A stretch of 64,000 nucleotides of DNA from Paenibacillus doosanensis (GCF_025060755.1 NZ_JANYUY010000022.1:1-64000); one strand, 5' to 3'; shown: positions 16,102 through 25,181, counted from the stretch's first letter. Notes: a model not told the origin generated them from the sequence alone. A program made the numbers and translations.

Positions 16102-17349
16102 CTAATTTGATAGAAGCTTCCAGAGCCGGTACAGGGCGCTTCGCGCCGCCCGCAGCTTAATGATGTCGCGGGTGCCGGAGAGCGCCAGCTGCGCAACTTC
16201 GGTTGCGCAGCCCTTGCGGGCGATGCCGACGTACACGAGTCCGACGGGTTTGCCCTCCGATGTTCCCGGGCCCGCTACGCCCGTGATGGAGACGGCAAAG
16301 TCGCTGTCCGAACGCTGCAGCAGCCCCTCGGCAAGCAGGCGCGCGGCCTTCTCGCTGACGGCTCCCGGAGCGTCCGTCCCTTCGAGCACGTCCATAGGAA
16401 CGCCCAGCAGCCGGTGCTTCCACTCGTTCGTATAGCAGACGATGCCTCCCTGATAGACGGCAGAGCTTCCGGGCACGGCGGTGATCATGTCGCTGAGCAA
16501 GCCTCCGGTGCAGCTCTCGGCCGCCGACAGCTTCAGCCCTTTCTCCTGCATGATCCGAACGATCGCCTGCTCCAGACTGATGTCCTCGGATGCATAAATG
16601 TAGGCCCCCAGCCTGCTGCGGATTTCCGCTTCCAGCGGGTCCAGCTTGGCGTCCGCCTGCTCTTTGGAGGCCGCGCGGGTGGTGATGCGGACCGCAACCT
16701 CCCCTTCCTTAGCATAAGGAGCGATAGTCGGGTCCGACTGCTCCTTGATCAGATCAAGCAGCTCGTGTTCAAGCGACGATTCCCCGATTCCGGCGAACTT
16801 CAGCATGCGGGAGTGCAGCGGGTGCACGCCGTCCAGCTTGGTCGAAATCCAGGCGGCCGCATAGCGCTCGAACATCGGCTTCATTTCCTTCGGCGGACCG
16901 GGCAGCAGCACATAGTGGGTCCCGTCCTGAGTCAGCGCCGTGCCGACGGCCATCCCCGCGTCATTCGGCAAAGGATCGCTGCCTTCCGGCATCAGCGCCT
17001 GCCTCCGGTTGCTTTCGACCATATGAATGCCGCGATCGCGGAAAAAAGTCTCTATTTTGTCCATCGACGGCTGATGCAAAATCAGCTGGCGGTTCAAATA
17101 AGCGGACAGCGCGTCCTTGGTCAGGTCGTCCTGGGTCGGCCCCAGCCCTCCGGTGCATATAACCAGATCGGCCCGTCCGGAAGCCAGTCCGAGCGCTTCA
17201 ATCAAGCGCGCCTCATTGTCTCCCACCACCGTCTGAAAGTGAACGGTAACCCCCAGATCGGCGCAGCCTTGCGCCAAAAACTGCGCGTTCGTATTCACGA
17301 TCTGGCCGAGCAGCAGCTCCGTTCCTACGGCGATAATCTCTGCCTTCAT
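16102..17349 (-). CDS. cinA: CinA: NMN deamidase / competence-damage protein
   Basis: CinA joins an N-terminal molybdopterin-binding-like (COG1058) domain to a C-terminal NMN amidohydrolase (PncC) domain. The 415-residue product shows both: AEIIAVGTELLLGQIVNTNAQ with the later CTGGLGPTQDDLTKDA, and from about residue 255 the KLSAAESCTGGLLSDMITAVPGSS segment with SITGVAGPGTSEGKPVG. In Bacillus it lies directly upstream of recA and is expressed in competence. ATG at 17349 sits nine bases after AAGGAG, whereas the ATG at 17358 is inside that site. Confidence 0.95.
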   Translation of the reverse strand: MKAEIIAVGTELLLGQIVNTNAQFLAQGCADLGVTVHFQTVVGDNEARLIEALGLASGRADLVICTGGLGPTQDDLTKDALSAYLNRQLILHQPSMDKIETFFRDRGIHMVESNRRQALMPEGSDPLPNDAGMAVGTALTQDGTHYVLLPGPPKEMKPMFERYAAAWISTKLDGVHPLHSRMLKFAGIGESSLEHELLDLIKEQSDPTIAPYAKEGEVAVRITTRAASKEQADAKLDPLEAEIRSRLGAYIYASEDISLEQAIVRIMQEKGLKLSAAESCTGGLLSDMITAVPGSSAVYQGGIVCYTNEWKHRLLGVPMDVLEGTDAPGAVSEKAARLLAEGLLQRSDSDFAVSITGVAGPGTSEGKPVGLVYVGIARKGCATEVAQLALSGTRDIIKLRAARSALYRLWKLLSN

Positions 17350-17391
17350 CTTCGACATCTCCTTCTCAAAGTCCGGGTTTTAGCGGGCAAC

Positions 17392-17419
17392 AAAAAAACA
17401 ATAGGATAAACCTACTGTT
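17392..17419 (-). terminator. Intrinsic terminator after pgsA
   Basis: Read leftwards, AACAGTAGG pairs with CCTATTGTT around a five-base loop and runs into seven T residues. It starts three bases past the pgsA stop. Confidence 0.85.
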
Positions 17420-17421
17420 TT

Positions 17422-18000
17422 TCAATCGCTGAAATTCAGGACATGCTTATTTTTTACGAAATAATCGAAACCGGAATAGACCGTGATGATTGCCGCGATC
17501 CAGCTGGCGAACATATCGAAGCGGAAATTGATGAAGGCAAACGGAAAATTATTGATCAGCAAAGCGATAATCGCCGTAATCTGCGTCGCCGTCTTCCATT
17601 TCCCCCATTTGCTCGCCGCGATGACATGGCCTTCCACGAGCGCGATTTGGCGCAAGCCGGTTACCGCGAATTCGCGGCTGATGATGACGATCGCAATCCA
17701 GGCGCCCAGCTTGCCCATTTCCACCAGAGAAATGAGCACGGCGGACACAAGCAGCTTATCCGCGAGCGGGTCCAGCAGCTTCCCAAGATTGGTGACCAGC
17801 TTGCGCTTGCGCGCAATGTAGCCGTCCAGACTGTCCGTGCTGGCGGCTACGATAAAGATCAATGCGGCAATGATCTGGTTGTAGGTAATAACGAATTGCT
17901 CGATTCGGATATGAGGAAACTTCACGTTCACCAGCAGAAAAAACATGATGATGGGAACTAAAAAGATCCTTGCCAAAGTGATCCGATTGGCCAGGTTCAT
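17422..18000 (-). CDS. pgsA: CDP-diacylglycerol--glycerol-3-phosphate 3-phosphatidyltransferase
   Basis: PgsA makes phosphatidylglycerol phosphate, the committed step to phosphatidylglycerol and cardiolipin. The 192-residue membrane protein has the CDP-alcohol phosphotransferase motif D-x2-DG-x2-AR-x8-G-x3-D-x3-D, seen as DSLDGYIARKRKLVTNLGKLLDPLAD. Several transmembrane helices are evident. Its ATG overlaps the rimO stop (ATGA), so the two are coupled. Confidence 0.96.
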   Translation of the reverse strand: MNLANRITLARIFLVPIIMFFLLVNVKFPHIRIEQFVITYNQIIAALIFIVAASTDSLDGYIARKRKLVTNLGKLLDPLADKLLVSAVLISLVEMGKLGAWIAIVIISREFAVTGLRQIALVEGHVIAASKWGKWKTATQITAIIALLINNFPFAFINFRFDMFASWIAAIITVYSGFDYFVKNKHVLNFSD

Positions 18001-19325
18001 GCCACAACCTCCCCGGATAAATCAAACTCGAACGAATGGGTAATACGAACCTTGGCTAATTCACCGATTTGGAGCTGAGCGCCTTTTACGAACACCTCTC
18101 CGTCGATTTCCGGAGCGTCGTATTGCGTCCGGCCGACATATACGTCGCTTCTGCCGTCATACTTCTCGATCAGCACGTCGACGACTTGACCGATCCGGCT
18201 GCCGTTGCGCAGATTCGAAATTTCGCGCTGAATTTCCATCAGCGTGTTGGCGCGGTACTCCTTGACTTCATCAGGCACCTGGTCAGGCAAGCGGGACGCC
18301 GGCGTATCTTCCTCCTTGGAATAAGAGAACACGCCCAGACGGTCGAATTCCACCTCGCGGATAAACTGCTTCAAATTCTCGAAATCCTGCTCCGTCTCTC
18401 CCGGGAAACCGACGATCAGCGAAGTTCGCAAGGATACGTTCGGGATTCTGGCGCGAATCTTGTTAATAAGCTCCCGCGAATCCCGCTGTCTGCCCGGTCT
18501 TCTCATCCGTTTCAGAATGCTGTCTTCGCTATGCTGCAAAGGCATGTCGACATACTTGCACACTTTCGGGTTGTTCGCGATCGTATCGATCAGCTCATCG
18601 GTGAAAAATCCGGGATAAGCGTAATGCAAGCGCACCCAGTCGATGCCCGGCACTTCGCTGACCCGGTTCAACAGCGCGGGCAGCATGAAGCCGTCGTACA
18701 AGTCCGTGCCGTAGTTGGTCGAATCTTGTGCGATCAGACTGATTTCTTTGACGCCCTGCGCGGCAAGCTGCTCTACCTCTGCAATAACGGACTCGATACT
18801 CCGGCTGCGGAATTTGCCCCGCATGATCGGAATACTGCAGAAGGTACAGGCATTATCGCAGCCCTCGGCGATTTTGACGTAAGCGGTGTAGCGGGGAGTC
18901 GCTACGCGTCTGGGCAGCGAAGCCTCGTAATTAAAGATAGGATTGCCGACGTGGATCGGCTTTTTGCCGGCCAGCGCTTCATCGACGATCTCGTTGATTT
19001 TATAAAAATCACCCGTACCGACGATCCCGTCAATCTCGGGCATCTCCTTCATCAGCTCTTCCTTGTACCGCTGCGTAAGGCATCCGGATACGATCAATGC
19101 CTTCAAATTCGCCGTCTGCTTCAGATCGGCCATATCGAGAATGGTATTTACCGATTCCTCTTTGGCGGCGTCGATAAATCCGCATGTATTGACAATGATA
19201 ACGGTGGCCTCTTCTTTATCGTCGACCAATTCATAGCCGCGCCCGTGAACCAAACCTGACATAATCTCCGAATCGACCAGGTTTTTCTCGCAACCAAGCG
19301 TAACTACCTTCACTTTCTCTGTCAT
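17997..19325 (-). CDS. rimO: Ribosomal protein S12 methylthiotransferase RimO
   Basis: RimO is the radical-SAM paralogue of MiaB that methylthiolates an aspartate of ribosomal protein S12. The 442-residue protein has the N-terminal UPF0004 domain (TLGCEKNLVDSE, NTCGFIDAAKEES), the radical-SAM motif CDNACTFCSIP and a C-terminal TRAM domain. The combination of GCEKNLVDSE and GCDNACTFC separates it from MiaB, encoded at 4684-6159. ATG at 19325 has GGAGG seven bases upstream. It forms an operon with pgsA. Confidence 0.96.
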   Translation of the reverse strand: MTEKVKVVTLGCEKNLVDSEIMSGLVHGRGYELVDDKEEATVIIVNTCGFIDAAKEESVNTILDMADLKQTANLKALIVSGCLTQRYKEELMKEMPEIDGIVGTGDFYKINEIVDEALAGKKPIHVGNPIFNYEASLPRRVATPRYTAYVKIAEGCDNACTFCSIPIMRGKFRSRSIESVIAEVEQLAAQGVKEISLIAQDSTNYGTDLYDGFMLPALLNRVSEVPGIDWVRLHYAYPGFFTDELIDTIANNPKVCKYVDMPLQHSEDSILKRMRRPGRQRDSRELINKIRARIPNVSLRTSLIVGFPGETEQDFENLKQFIREVEFDRLGVFSYSKEEDTPASRLPDQVPDEVKEYRANTLMEIQREISNLRNGSRIGQVVDVLIEKYDGRSDVYVGRTQYDAPEIDGEVFVKGAQLQIGELAKVRITHSFEFDLSGEVVA

Positions 19326-19365
19326 GTAAAATCCTCCAATGTTCAAGCCCTACTATTTTGTCTCA

Positions 19366-19395
19366 AGTATAATACATGGGTATAAAGAGTGTCAA
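19366..19395 (-). promoter_or_regulatory. SigA promoter of rimO-pgsA
   Basis: Minus-strand -35 TTGACA (19390-19395) and -10 TATACT (19366-19371) are 18 bases apart. The -35 starts inside the T-tract of the yajQ terminator, so termination and new initiation are packed together. Confidence 0.75.
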
Positions 19396-19435
19396 AAAAG
19401 GGCCCTCGCAGCCGCATAAAGCTAGGAGCAAGGGC
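19394..19435 (-). terminator. Intrinsic terminator after yajQ
   Basis: Read leftwards, GCCCTTGC pairs with GCGAGGGC around an 18-base structured loop and runs, after two C residues, into six T residues. Confidence 0.8.
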
Positions 19436-19453
19436 AAACGCTCCCGAAAAAGC

Positions 19454-19945
19454 TTACCTGAAGTTCAGAAACTGCAGTTCCAAAGGCAAGTCCGCCTTGC
19501 GGAGAAGCTGGATAATTTGCTGCAAATCATCCTTGTTTTTACCGGTTACGCGGATTTGTTCTCCTTGAATCTGACTCTTCACCTTCAGCTTAGAGTCGCG
19601 GATAAGGATGTTGATCTTCTTGGCATTGTCTTGATCGATGCCTTGCTTCAGCTTGATCCGCTGGCGAACCGTTCCTGAAGAGGCTCCCTCTACCTTGCCG
19701 TACTCCAGATTTTTCAAGGCGATGCCTCTCTTGGCCATCTTGGAGTGAAGTATATCGAGCACGTTCTGCAGCTTGAATTCATCGTCGGAGACAATGACCA
19801 GCTCCTCCTTCTCCAGAGCGATGCTGCTCTTGCTGTTCTTAAAATCAAAGCGGGTCGAAATCTCTTTCTCCGCCTGGTTAATCGCATTGTTCAATTCCTG
19901 CATATCCATTTTGGAGACAATATCAAACGAACTTTCGGAACTCAT
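19454..19945 (-). CDS. YajQ-family nucleotide-binding protein
   Basis: YajQ proteins bind nucleotides; some bind cyclic di-GMP and act as effectors. The 163-residue product matches the full family length, begins [20 protein letters not shown] and has the two ferredoxin-like halves, including [13 protein letters not shown] and the late [18 protein letters not shown] segment. It is flanked by terminators on both sides, so it is probably transcribed alone. The cellular role in Gram-positive bacteria is not established. Confidence 0.93.
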   Translation of the reverse strand: MSSESSFDIVSKMDMQELNNAINQAEKEISTRFDFKNSKSSIALEKEELVIVSDDEFKLQNVLDILHSKMAKRGIALKNLEYGKVEGASSGTVRQRIKLKQGIDQDNAKKINILIRDSKLKVKSQIQGEQIRVTGKNKDDLQQIIQLLRKADLPLELQFLNFR

Positions 19946-19994
19946 TCTTCACTCATCCTTTATCCTGATTTTTCCTCTACCCAGAGAATAACAC

Positions 19995-20030
19995 AAAAAG
20001 ACACCTTAGCCAACGCTTTCGGGTGCCTTT
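19995..20030 (-). terminator. Intrinsic terminator after rodZ
   Basis: Read leftwards, AAGGCACC pairs with GGTGTCTT across a 16-base loop and is followed by TTTGTG. It lies between rodZ and yajQ. Confidence 0.75.
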
Positions 20031-20050
20031 CCTTGCTTGCATCAACTTTC

Positions 20051-20093
20051 GGGCTGCGCGCTTCCTCATCAGACTGCCCGAAAAGCGCAGCCC
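20051..20093. repeat. Short inverted repeat downstream of rodZ
   Basis: GGGCTGCGC (20051-20059) is the exact inverted repeat of GCGCAGCCC (20085-20093). No T-tract follows on either strand, so it is not itself a terminator. It could protect the rodZ mRNA 3' end from exonucleases, which is inference. Confidence 0.5.
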
Positions 20094-20100
20094 ATAAACC

Positions 20101-20952
20101 TTATGCTTTGGCCAAATCGATCTGAATCCGCTTCGCGTTCGGCGTATCGCCGACCGTAATCGACGTGCCGTTCACCGTAAGCTCGACCGCGTTGGATCGT
20201 CCGAAGATCATAAACGCCGAATTGTCGAGTTCCCAATTAGGAGCCTCACCGCTCGTGTAAGTTCCTTGTTCGAGAGTCTTCCGCGTTTCTCCCAGCGAAT
20301 CGATCTGTACCCAGCAGGCGTCGCCGGTAACCTTCATTTCGATTTTCAGCTTGTCGGTATTGCTGACCGAATAGAAGTCGGTTCCGTTCTGGCTTTTCAC
20401 GAGCTTAACATCGACCTGCGGCGCCGGTGGCGGGGTCGGTGTAGGAGTAGGCGTCGGCGTCGATGCATTCAGCGAAATTCCGTATGTATCGCCTGTCACC
20501 GAAGCGGGCTCCCCCTTATCCGTCACCCGGTTAGGCTCGTTCGAAGCGCCCGCTTCCTGCTGCTTGCCGTTATAATTCGCATTGATATAGTAATAGATGA
20601 TCCCCAGAATGAGAATTACAAAGGAAACCATCATGATCGTCGAAGCGTATTTCCCGATCTTTTCCGTGTTTCGCCCCGTTCTTTTGGCCCGGATCGGCTC
20701 GATATGCTCAGGCTCGGGAGTCGGAATCACGTTTTGATACATACGAAGCACTTCGTTCGGGTCCATTCCCACCGCTTCCGCGTAGCTCTTGATAAAAGCC
20801 CGCACATAGAAATTGCCCGGCAAGACCTTATAGTCCCCGTCCTCGATCGCTTCCAGATAACGTTTGCGAATCTTCGTCGTTTCTTCCAATTGTTCCAGCG
20901 ATATTTTTTTATCCAACCTTGCCTTTCGCAGCAGTTGGCCAAGATCCGTCAT
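20101..20952 (-). CDS. rodZ: RodZ-like cell-shape protein (YmfM)
   Basis: RodZ links MreB filaments to the membrane in rod-shaped cells. The 283-residue protein has an N-terminal Xre-type helix-turn-helix (about 5-70), a single transmembrane helix (about 103-123), a Pro/Thr linker of PTPTPTP repeats (about 165-178) and an extracellular DUF4115 beta domain. This is the standard RodZ layout and it matches YmfM of Bacillus in this neighbourhood. The gene is followed by a terminator. Confidence 0.92.
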   Translation of the reverse strand: MTDLGQLLRKARLDKKISLEQLEETTKIRKRYLEAIEDGDYKVLPGNFYVRAFIKSYAEAVGMDPNEVLRMYQNVIPTPEPEHIEPIRAKRTGRNTEKIGKYASTIMMVSFVILILGIIYYYINANYNGKQQEAGASNEPNRVTDKGEPASVTGDTYGISLNASTPTPTPTPTPPPAPQVDVKLVKSQNGTDFYSVSNTDKLKIEMKVTGDACWVQIDSLGETRKTLEQGTYTSGEAPNWELDNSAFMIFGRSNAVELTVNGTSITVGDTPNAKRIQIDLAKA

Positions 20953-20990
20953 GTTGTCACCCTCTTTCCGTTGCGGCTGATATGTTCGTA

Positions 20991-21755
20991 TTAATATTCA
21001 TCGAACCCGCTGATAAAGCTTTCGTACGAAATTTCTTCATCCGGGTTGTTGCGCAGCTCCACGATATAGTTAAAATCATCGTAGGTGTACTGGGATTCGC
21101 GGATAAAAATATCCGGATGCTCGATGACCTTAGTGGAAGGCATGCTCATAATTTCCTGCAGAAGCACATGATGCTTCTCATTCGAGCGAATCGTCGAAAC
21201 GATCCCGTCGATAATAAATACGTTATTCGCATTCATCTCATCTTCCGACAGCTGACTGCGCACGGTTTGTCTAAGCAGCGTCGACGAAACGAACGTCCAG
21301 CGTTTATTGGAACATACGCTGCCTGCGATGATCGACTCGGTCTTGCCTACGCGGGGCATTCCTCTTAGTCCGACAACCTGATTGCCTTCCTGCTTGAAAA
21401 TTTCCCCCAGAAAGTCGACCAACAAGCCAAGCTCATCGCGGGTAAAGCGGAAGGTTTTACGGTCATCCGAGTCCCGTTCGATATAGCGTCCGTGGCGGAC
21501 GGCCAAAATATCTACCAATTTGGGTTCCCTAAGGGCCGTTATAGTTATATTATCCACTTTTTTCAACATTTTACCCATTAATTCGATTTTTTCATTATCA
21601 TTGGTTTGCAGCAGCATGCCGCGAGTGCGGTCCTCTACCCCGTTAATCGTCACGATGTTTATATCGAGCATCCCCATCAAGGAAGCGACATCTCCCAACA
21701 GACCGGGACGGTTTTTATGAATTCGGTATTCCATGTACCATTGCTTCGTTTCCAT
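20991..21755 (-). CDS. ymfK: YmfK-type protein (DUF3388) with ACT-like and P-loop-like segments
   Basis: The 254-residue product matches YmfK of Bacillus in position and composition. The N-terminal 75 residues resemble an ACT regulatory domain (EYRIHKNRPGLLGDVASLMGML). A segment GMPRVGKT at about 132-139 has the G-x4-GKT form of a nucleotide-binding loop and is followed by hydrophobic strands (NNVFIIDGIV). Function is unknown. It stands just upstream of rodZ and is probably co-transcribed with it. Confidence 0.8.
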   Translation of the reverse strand: METKQWYMEYRIHKNRPGLLGDVASLMGMLDINIVTINGVEDRTRGMLLQTNDNEKIELMGKMLKKVDNITITALREPKLVDILAVRHGRYIERDSDDRKTFRFTRDELGLLVDFLGEIFKQEGNQVVGLRGMPRVGKTESIIAGSVCSNKRWTFVSSTLLRQTVRSQLSEDEMNANNVFIIDGIVSTIRSNEKHHVLLQEIMSMPSTKVIEHPDIFIRESQYTYDDFNYIVELRNNPDEEISYESFISGFDEY

Positions 21756-21864
21756 TATTTACACCTCGTCGTTGATGTTCAGTGCGCATCTTTTCATATT
21801 TTGTAACATCTTACGAAAATATTCTACAAAATTCGCTAAATTCCTTCTCGTTTTCAGAAAAAGT

Positions 21865-22767
21865 TTACTGCGGCTTGTTAATCGTAATTTCTTGATCCGT
21901 ATAGTTTTGAATTCCCGGCGTCCACCGTTTATTTTTCATCTGGTCCAAAATACCGTTAAGCACGGTATCCCATTTCAGCGCGACCGAGGTCGCGGCCATA
22001 TTCATCACGGGTACCTGCAAATTTTTCATCCGCTGCAGCACGTTCGCCTCCAGCGGCGAGTATACCGCTATCCAGTCAGGAGCATGCTGCTTCACCTGAT
22101 TTTGAAATTGCGGGTACCATCCCTCAGCATCGGAGAGCGAAATATATTCCGCTTCCTCCGAAGGAGCCCATTCGGATGGGATCGGATTGGCCGATGCGGT
22201 AACCCATTCAATCGCTTTGCCCATAGCCTGCTGCTGTTTGACCCATTCGCCCCATTGGGAACGCATGAACTCCGCGCCGCTTCTCTTCCATTCCAGATTG
22301 GTAGCCGATACCGGCGTTTCAGTACGATCGATCGCGTTATCCAGCAAAATCCACTTTTTGTCCGGAGTCGTTCCGATATAAGGCAAAACCTGCTGATTGA
22401 GGCCATTGCCCGCTACGATGATGTAATCATAAGCTACGGAATGAATTTTATTAACCTGCTCTTCGGACAAGGACGTGACATCCGGGAGCCATTCATTCGC
22501 AATAAACTCTTTGTCCTTCCAAGACGACAACGTTTTGGAAATCAACGACTTGGTCGTATCCGGCAAATTCGGCTCCGTAATGAGAAGCACGGATTGTTTG
22601 TTTTGCAAAAGCGCCGGGTCGATTGCGGGTATATTTTTACCGCAGCCGCTAACAATGAATAGTACGCACATTATGATTGCTGAACATCTTGCCCATCTCC
22701 ATGTACTCAAACTTCTTCTTGCCGCCTTTCTTTGGAACATTTCCTTTAAGTATACCATGATTGGCAT
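21865..22767 (-). CDS. Putative lipoprotein, solute-binding-like
   Basis: The protein has a signal sequence ending in the lipobox FIVSGC, so it is probably anchored to the outer face of the membrane. The remaining 260 residues alternate strands and helices (QSVLLITEP, DYIIVAGNGL, KKWILLDNAI, DWIAVYSPLEA), as in BMP-type periplasmic-binding folds. I cannot assign a ligand. The start is uncertain. ATG at 22767 has AAGGAGG seven bases upstream, but this gives a 40-residue leader; TTG at 22710 would give a normal signal peptide of about 22. The AAGGAGG lies inside the ymfJ hairpin. Confidence 0.65.
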   Translation of the reverse strand: MPIMVYLKEMFQRKAARRSLSTWRWARCSAIIMCVLFIVSGCGKNIPAIDPALLQNKQSVLLITEPNLPDTTKSLISKTLSSWKDKEFIANEWLPDVTSLSEEQVNKIHSVAYDYIIVAGNGLNQQVLPYIGTTPDKKWILLDNAIDRTETPVSATNLEWKRSGAEFMRSQWGEWVKQQQAMGKAIEWVTASANPIPSEWAPSEEAEYISLSDAEGWYPQFQNQVKQHAPDWIAVYSPLEANVLQRMKNLQVPVMNMAATSVALKWDTVLNGILDQMKNKRWTPGIQNYTDQEITINKPQ

Positions 22768-22772
22768 GGAAA

Positions 22773-22792
22773 AGCCTCCTTGGCAGGAGGCT
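22773..22792 (-). terminator. Hairpin after ymfJ that contains the next gene's ribosome-binding site
   Basis: Read leftwards, AGCCTCCT pairs perfectly with AGGAGGCT around a four-base loop, followed by only TTTCC. It starts about ten bases past the ymfJ stop. The 3' arm carries the AAGGAGG that would serve the lipoprotein start at 22767. It may be a weak terminator, a site of translational masking, or both. Confidence 0.6.
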
Positions 22793-22803
22793 CGTAACAT
22801 CGC

Positions 22804-23052
22804 TTATTTATTTACAAGTTTCACCATCAGGCGAGCCATCGTTTTGCGTTCCGACTCGTCGGCGACATCCCACAGATCTTTCAAAATACGTTCTTCATTG
22901 TTCTCCGGATCGACCTTGTCAGACAGAAATTCGCCGATTTGGAATGCAAGCTTGCTGATCGTATCTTCGCTCATTCCCGACTTCTGAGCTTGTTCTACCC
23001 GATCGCCCAAAAATTCTTTCCAACGATCGAACACCTTCAATGCTGTTGCCAT
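22804..23052 (-). CDS. ymfJ: DUF3243 family protein (YmfJ)
   Basis: The 82-residue, fully helical, highly charged protein (for example ALKVFDRWKEFLGDRVEQAQ and ESERKTMARLMVKLVNK) matches YmfJ of Bacillus in size, sequence style and position after ymfI. No function is established for the family. Confidence 0.88.
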   Translation of the reverse strand: MATALKVFDRWKEFLGDRVEQAQKSGMSEDTISKLAFQIGEFLSDKVDPENNEERILKDLWDVADESERKTMARLMVKLVNK

Positions 23053-23129
23053 TGTTGTCAGCCTCCCTTTAGATGAAGTATCACTACGAATACTAATGTT
23101 CGCAAAAAGGAGGCGAAATATGCAGTTCG

Positions 23130-23882
23130 CTAAGTCAGCCAGCCGCCGTTGGGACTTATGATTTGCCCGGTAATATAGCCGGATTCTGGCAGCGCCAAGA
23201 AATAGACCAGCGAAGCGATCTCATCCGGCTGGGCGAATCGTCCTGCGGGAATTTCGTTTTCCAGCGCGGCTTTCTCTTCGGAATCAAATCCGGCCATCAT
23301 CATCGTGTCCACCGCTCCCGGAGCGACGGCATTGACGGTAACGCCCGATGGCGCCAGTTCTTTGGCCAACGCTTTGGTGAATGCGTTCATACCGCCTTTG
23401 GCCGTAGAGTATACGACTTCGCAGGAAGCGCCGGATATGCCCCAGATCGAGGAGACGTTGATAATTCGGCCGTATTTGCGGTTGATCATCGGCTGCATAA
23501 ACTGCTGCGTAGTCAAAAAAGTGCCCTTTAAATTGACGCCCATCACATCGTCCCACATTTCTTCGGTCACATCGGACAATAGCCCGTAATGGGAGATACC
23601 GGCGTTGTTGACCAAAATATCCGGTATCATATTGTGATGATCCAGCTTTTCGTACAATCTTGCAATTTGTTCTCTGCTGCGCAAATCGGCTGCAGCCGTC
23701 AGCACCTTGGCGCCGTGCTTCATACAGCTGCGTGCCGTTTCGTTAGCCCCCTCGTGGGATTGCAAATAATGAATGATCACATTCATTCCCACCGTGGAGA
23801 ACCGCTGCGCAATCGCCGCGCCGATGCCTCTGCTTGCCCCGGTGATCAGCACCGTCTGCTCGGTAAACGGCTTATGGCTCAC
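23130..23882 (-). CDS. ymfI: Short-chain dehydrogenase YmfI, elongation factor P 5-aminopentanone reductase
   Basis: In Bacillus subtilis YmfI reduces the 5-aminopentanone modification on elongation factor P. The roughly 250-residue product is a classical SDR: TGASRGIG cofactor motif (about 14-21), NNAG (about 92-95), catalytic Ser in VSS (about 144) and Y-x3-K (about Tyr158, Lys162). GTG at 23882 gives the usual length. The frame continues upstream inside ymfH, where no better start is seen, and no strong ribosome-binding site marks the chosen one. The EF-P role is transferred from the Bacillus gene in the same context. Confidence 0.88.
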   Translation of the reverse strand: MSHKPFTEQTVLITGASRGIGAAIAQRFSTVGMNVIIHYLQSHEGANETARSCMKHGAKVLTAAADLRSREQIARLYEKLDHHNMIPDILVNNAGISHYGLLSDVTEEMWDDVMGVNLKGTFLTTQQFMQPMINRKYGRIINVSSIWGISGASCEVVYSTAKGGMNAFTKALAKELAPSGVTVNAVAPGAVDTMMMAGFDSEEKAALENEIPAGRFAQPDEIASLVYFLALPESGYITGQIISPNGGWLT

Positions 23883-23890
23883 GCCTGGAT

Positions 23891-25177
23891 TCAAACCTTC
23901 TCGCTTCTTACGATGGAAGCCGCCAACTGATTCCAATCAAAATGCTGACGAAGCCGTTCATTCACGTCTTCTATAGTCATCTGCTCATACACCGGCAAAA
24001 TATCGAACAGCTCGATTCCTTTAAAGCGGTACTTCGTAAATTCATTGGCAATCGCTTCAGGCGAGTTGAGCTGTCTCATAAAGCCGCCGATTTTCTTTTT
24101 GCGGCTTCTCTCGAAGTCCGCGGCTTGCACACCGTCCCGCTTCACTTGATCGATCTCTTCTTTAATGCGCGCGATCAGCTTCTCGGGGTCTTTCGTATCG
24201 CCGCCGATGACGGAGAAAGCATAGTTTTCGGCGATGTTATATTCGCTTCCGAAATTGTCCGAAATCAATTGTTCGTCATACAGCTTCTGATATATGCTCG
24301 AGCTGGGGCTAAGCAATATATCGAGCAGCACCTTCATCGAAAGCTCCCGCTTGAGCAGCTCCTTGCCCGCCGCTTTCTGTTCCGGCTCCTTGCAGCCGAA
24401 CAAGCATTTGGGAAGCGATACCGGCAGGATCGTAACCTTCTCCTTCTGCTTGACGCCGGTAGGCTCCTGGTCGAAATAACGGGCGATTTTACCCTGCGGC
24501 TCATAAGCTTTGCCTGCCTGGTTTTCTCTCACCAGCTCGATAATTTCCTCCGGCTTCACTCCACCGACGACGAAGAGGCTCATATTGCTCGGATGGTAAA
24601 ACGTATGGTAGCAGTCGTACAGGAGCTCCTTCGTGATGTGAGAGATCGATTCGACCGTTCCCGCTATATCGATATGCACGGGATGCGTATGGTACATCGT
24701 TTCAATCAGACCGAAGTAGGACCGCCAGTCCGCGTTATCCTGGTACATTTTGATTTCCTGCCCGATTATTCCTTTTTCCTTCTCCACATTTTCATCCGTG
24801 AAATAAGGATTTTGCACGAAATTGAGCAGCGTCTTCAAATTATCGTGAATATGCTCGGTCGCCGAGAATAAATAGGTTGTGCGGTCAAAGCTGGTGAAGG
24901 CGTTGGCCGAGGCGCCTTGCGAAGCGAATACGGCGAAGATGTCGCCCGTAGGCTCCTCGAACATTTTATGCTCCAGGAAATGAGCGATGCCGTCGGGAAC
25001 CCGCTTCTCTTCCCCGCCCTCCACTTGAAAATGATTGTCGATGGAACCGTACTTGGTGGAGAAGGTCGCATACGTTTTCTGGAAGCCTTCTTTCGGCAAA
25101 ATAAAAACGGACAGACCGTTCGGCAGCTGCTCGACATATAAGGTTTCTTTTACATGAGGATACGGAATAGCCTTCAT
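23891..25177 (-). CDS. ymfH: M16-family peptidase YmfH (active-site subunit)
   Basis: The 428-residue protein has the inverted zinc motif H-x2-E-H as HFLEH (66-70), so it should be catalytic. M16 enzymes are clam-shell metallopeptidases of two similar halves. The neighbour at 25182 is a matching M16 protein without the motif, so the two very likely form an active/inactive pair like other bacterial M16B heterodimers. It is four bases downstream of that gene and precedes ymfI, as in Bacillus. Confidence 0.93.
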   Translation of the reverse strand: MKAIPYPHVKETLYVEQLPNGLSVFILPKEGFQKTYATFSTKYGSIDNHFQVEGGEEKRVPDGIAHFLEHKMFEEPTGDIFAVFASQGASANAFTSFDRTTYLFSATEHIHDNLKTLLNFVQNPYFTDENVEKEKGIIGQEIKMYQDNADWRSYFGLIETMYHTHPVHIDIAGTVESISHITKELLYDCYHTFYHPSNMSLFVVGGVKPEEIIELVRENQAGKAYEPQGKIARYFDQEPTGVKQKEKVTILPVSLPKCLFGCKEPEQKAAGKELLKRELSMKVLLDILLSPSSSIYQKLYDEQLISDNFGSEYNIAENYAFSVIGGDTKDPEKLIARIKEEIDQVKRDGVQAADFERSRKKKIGGFMRQLNSPEAIANEFTKYRFKGIELFDILPVYEQMTIEDVNERLRQHFDWNQLAASIVRSEKV

Positions 25178-25181
25178 CTGC

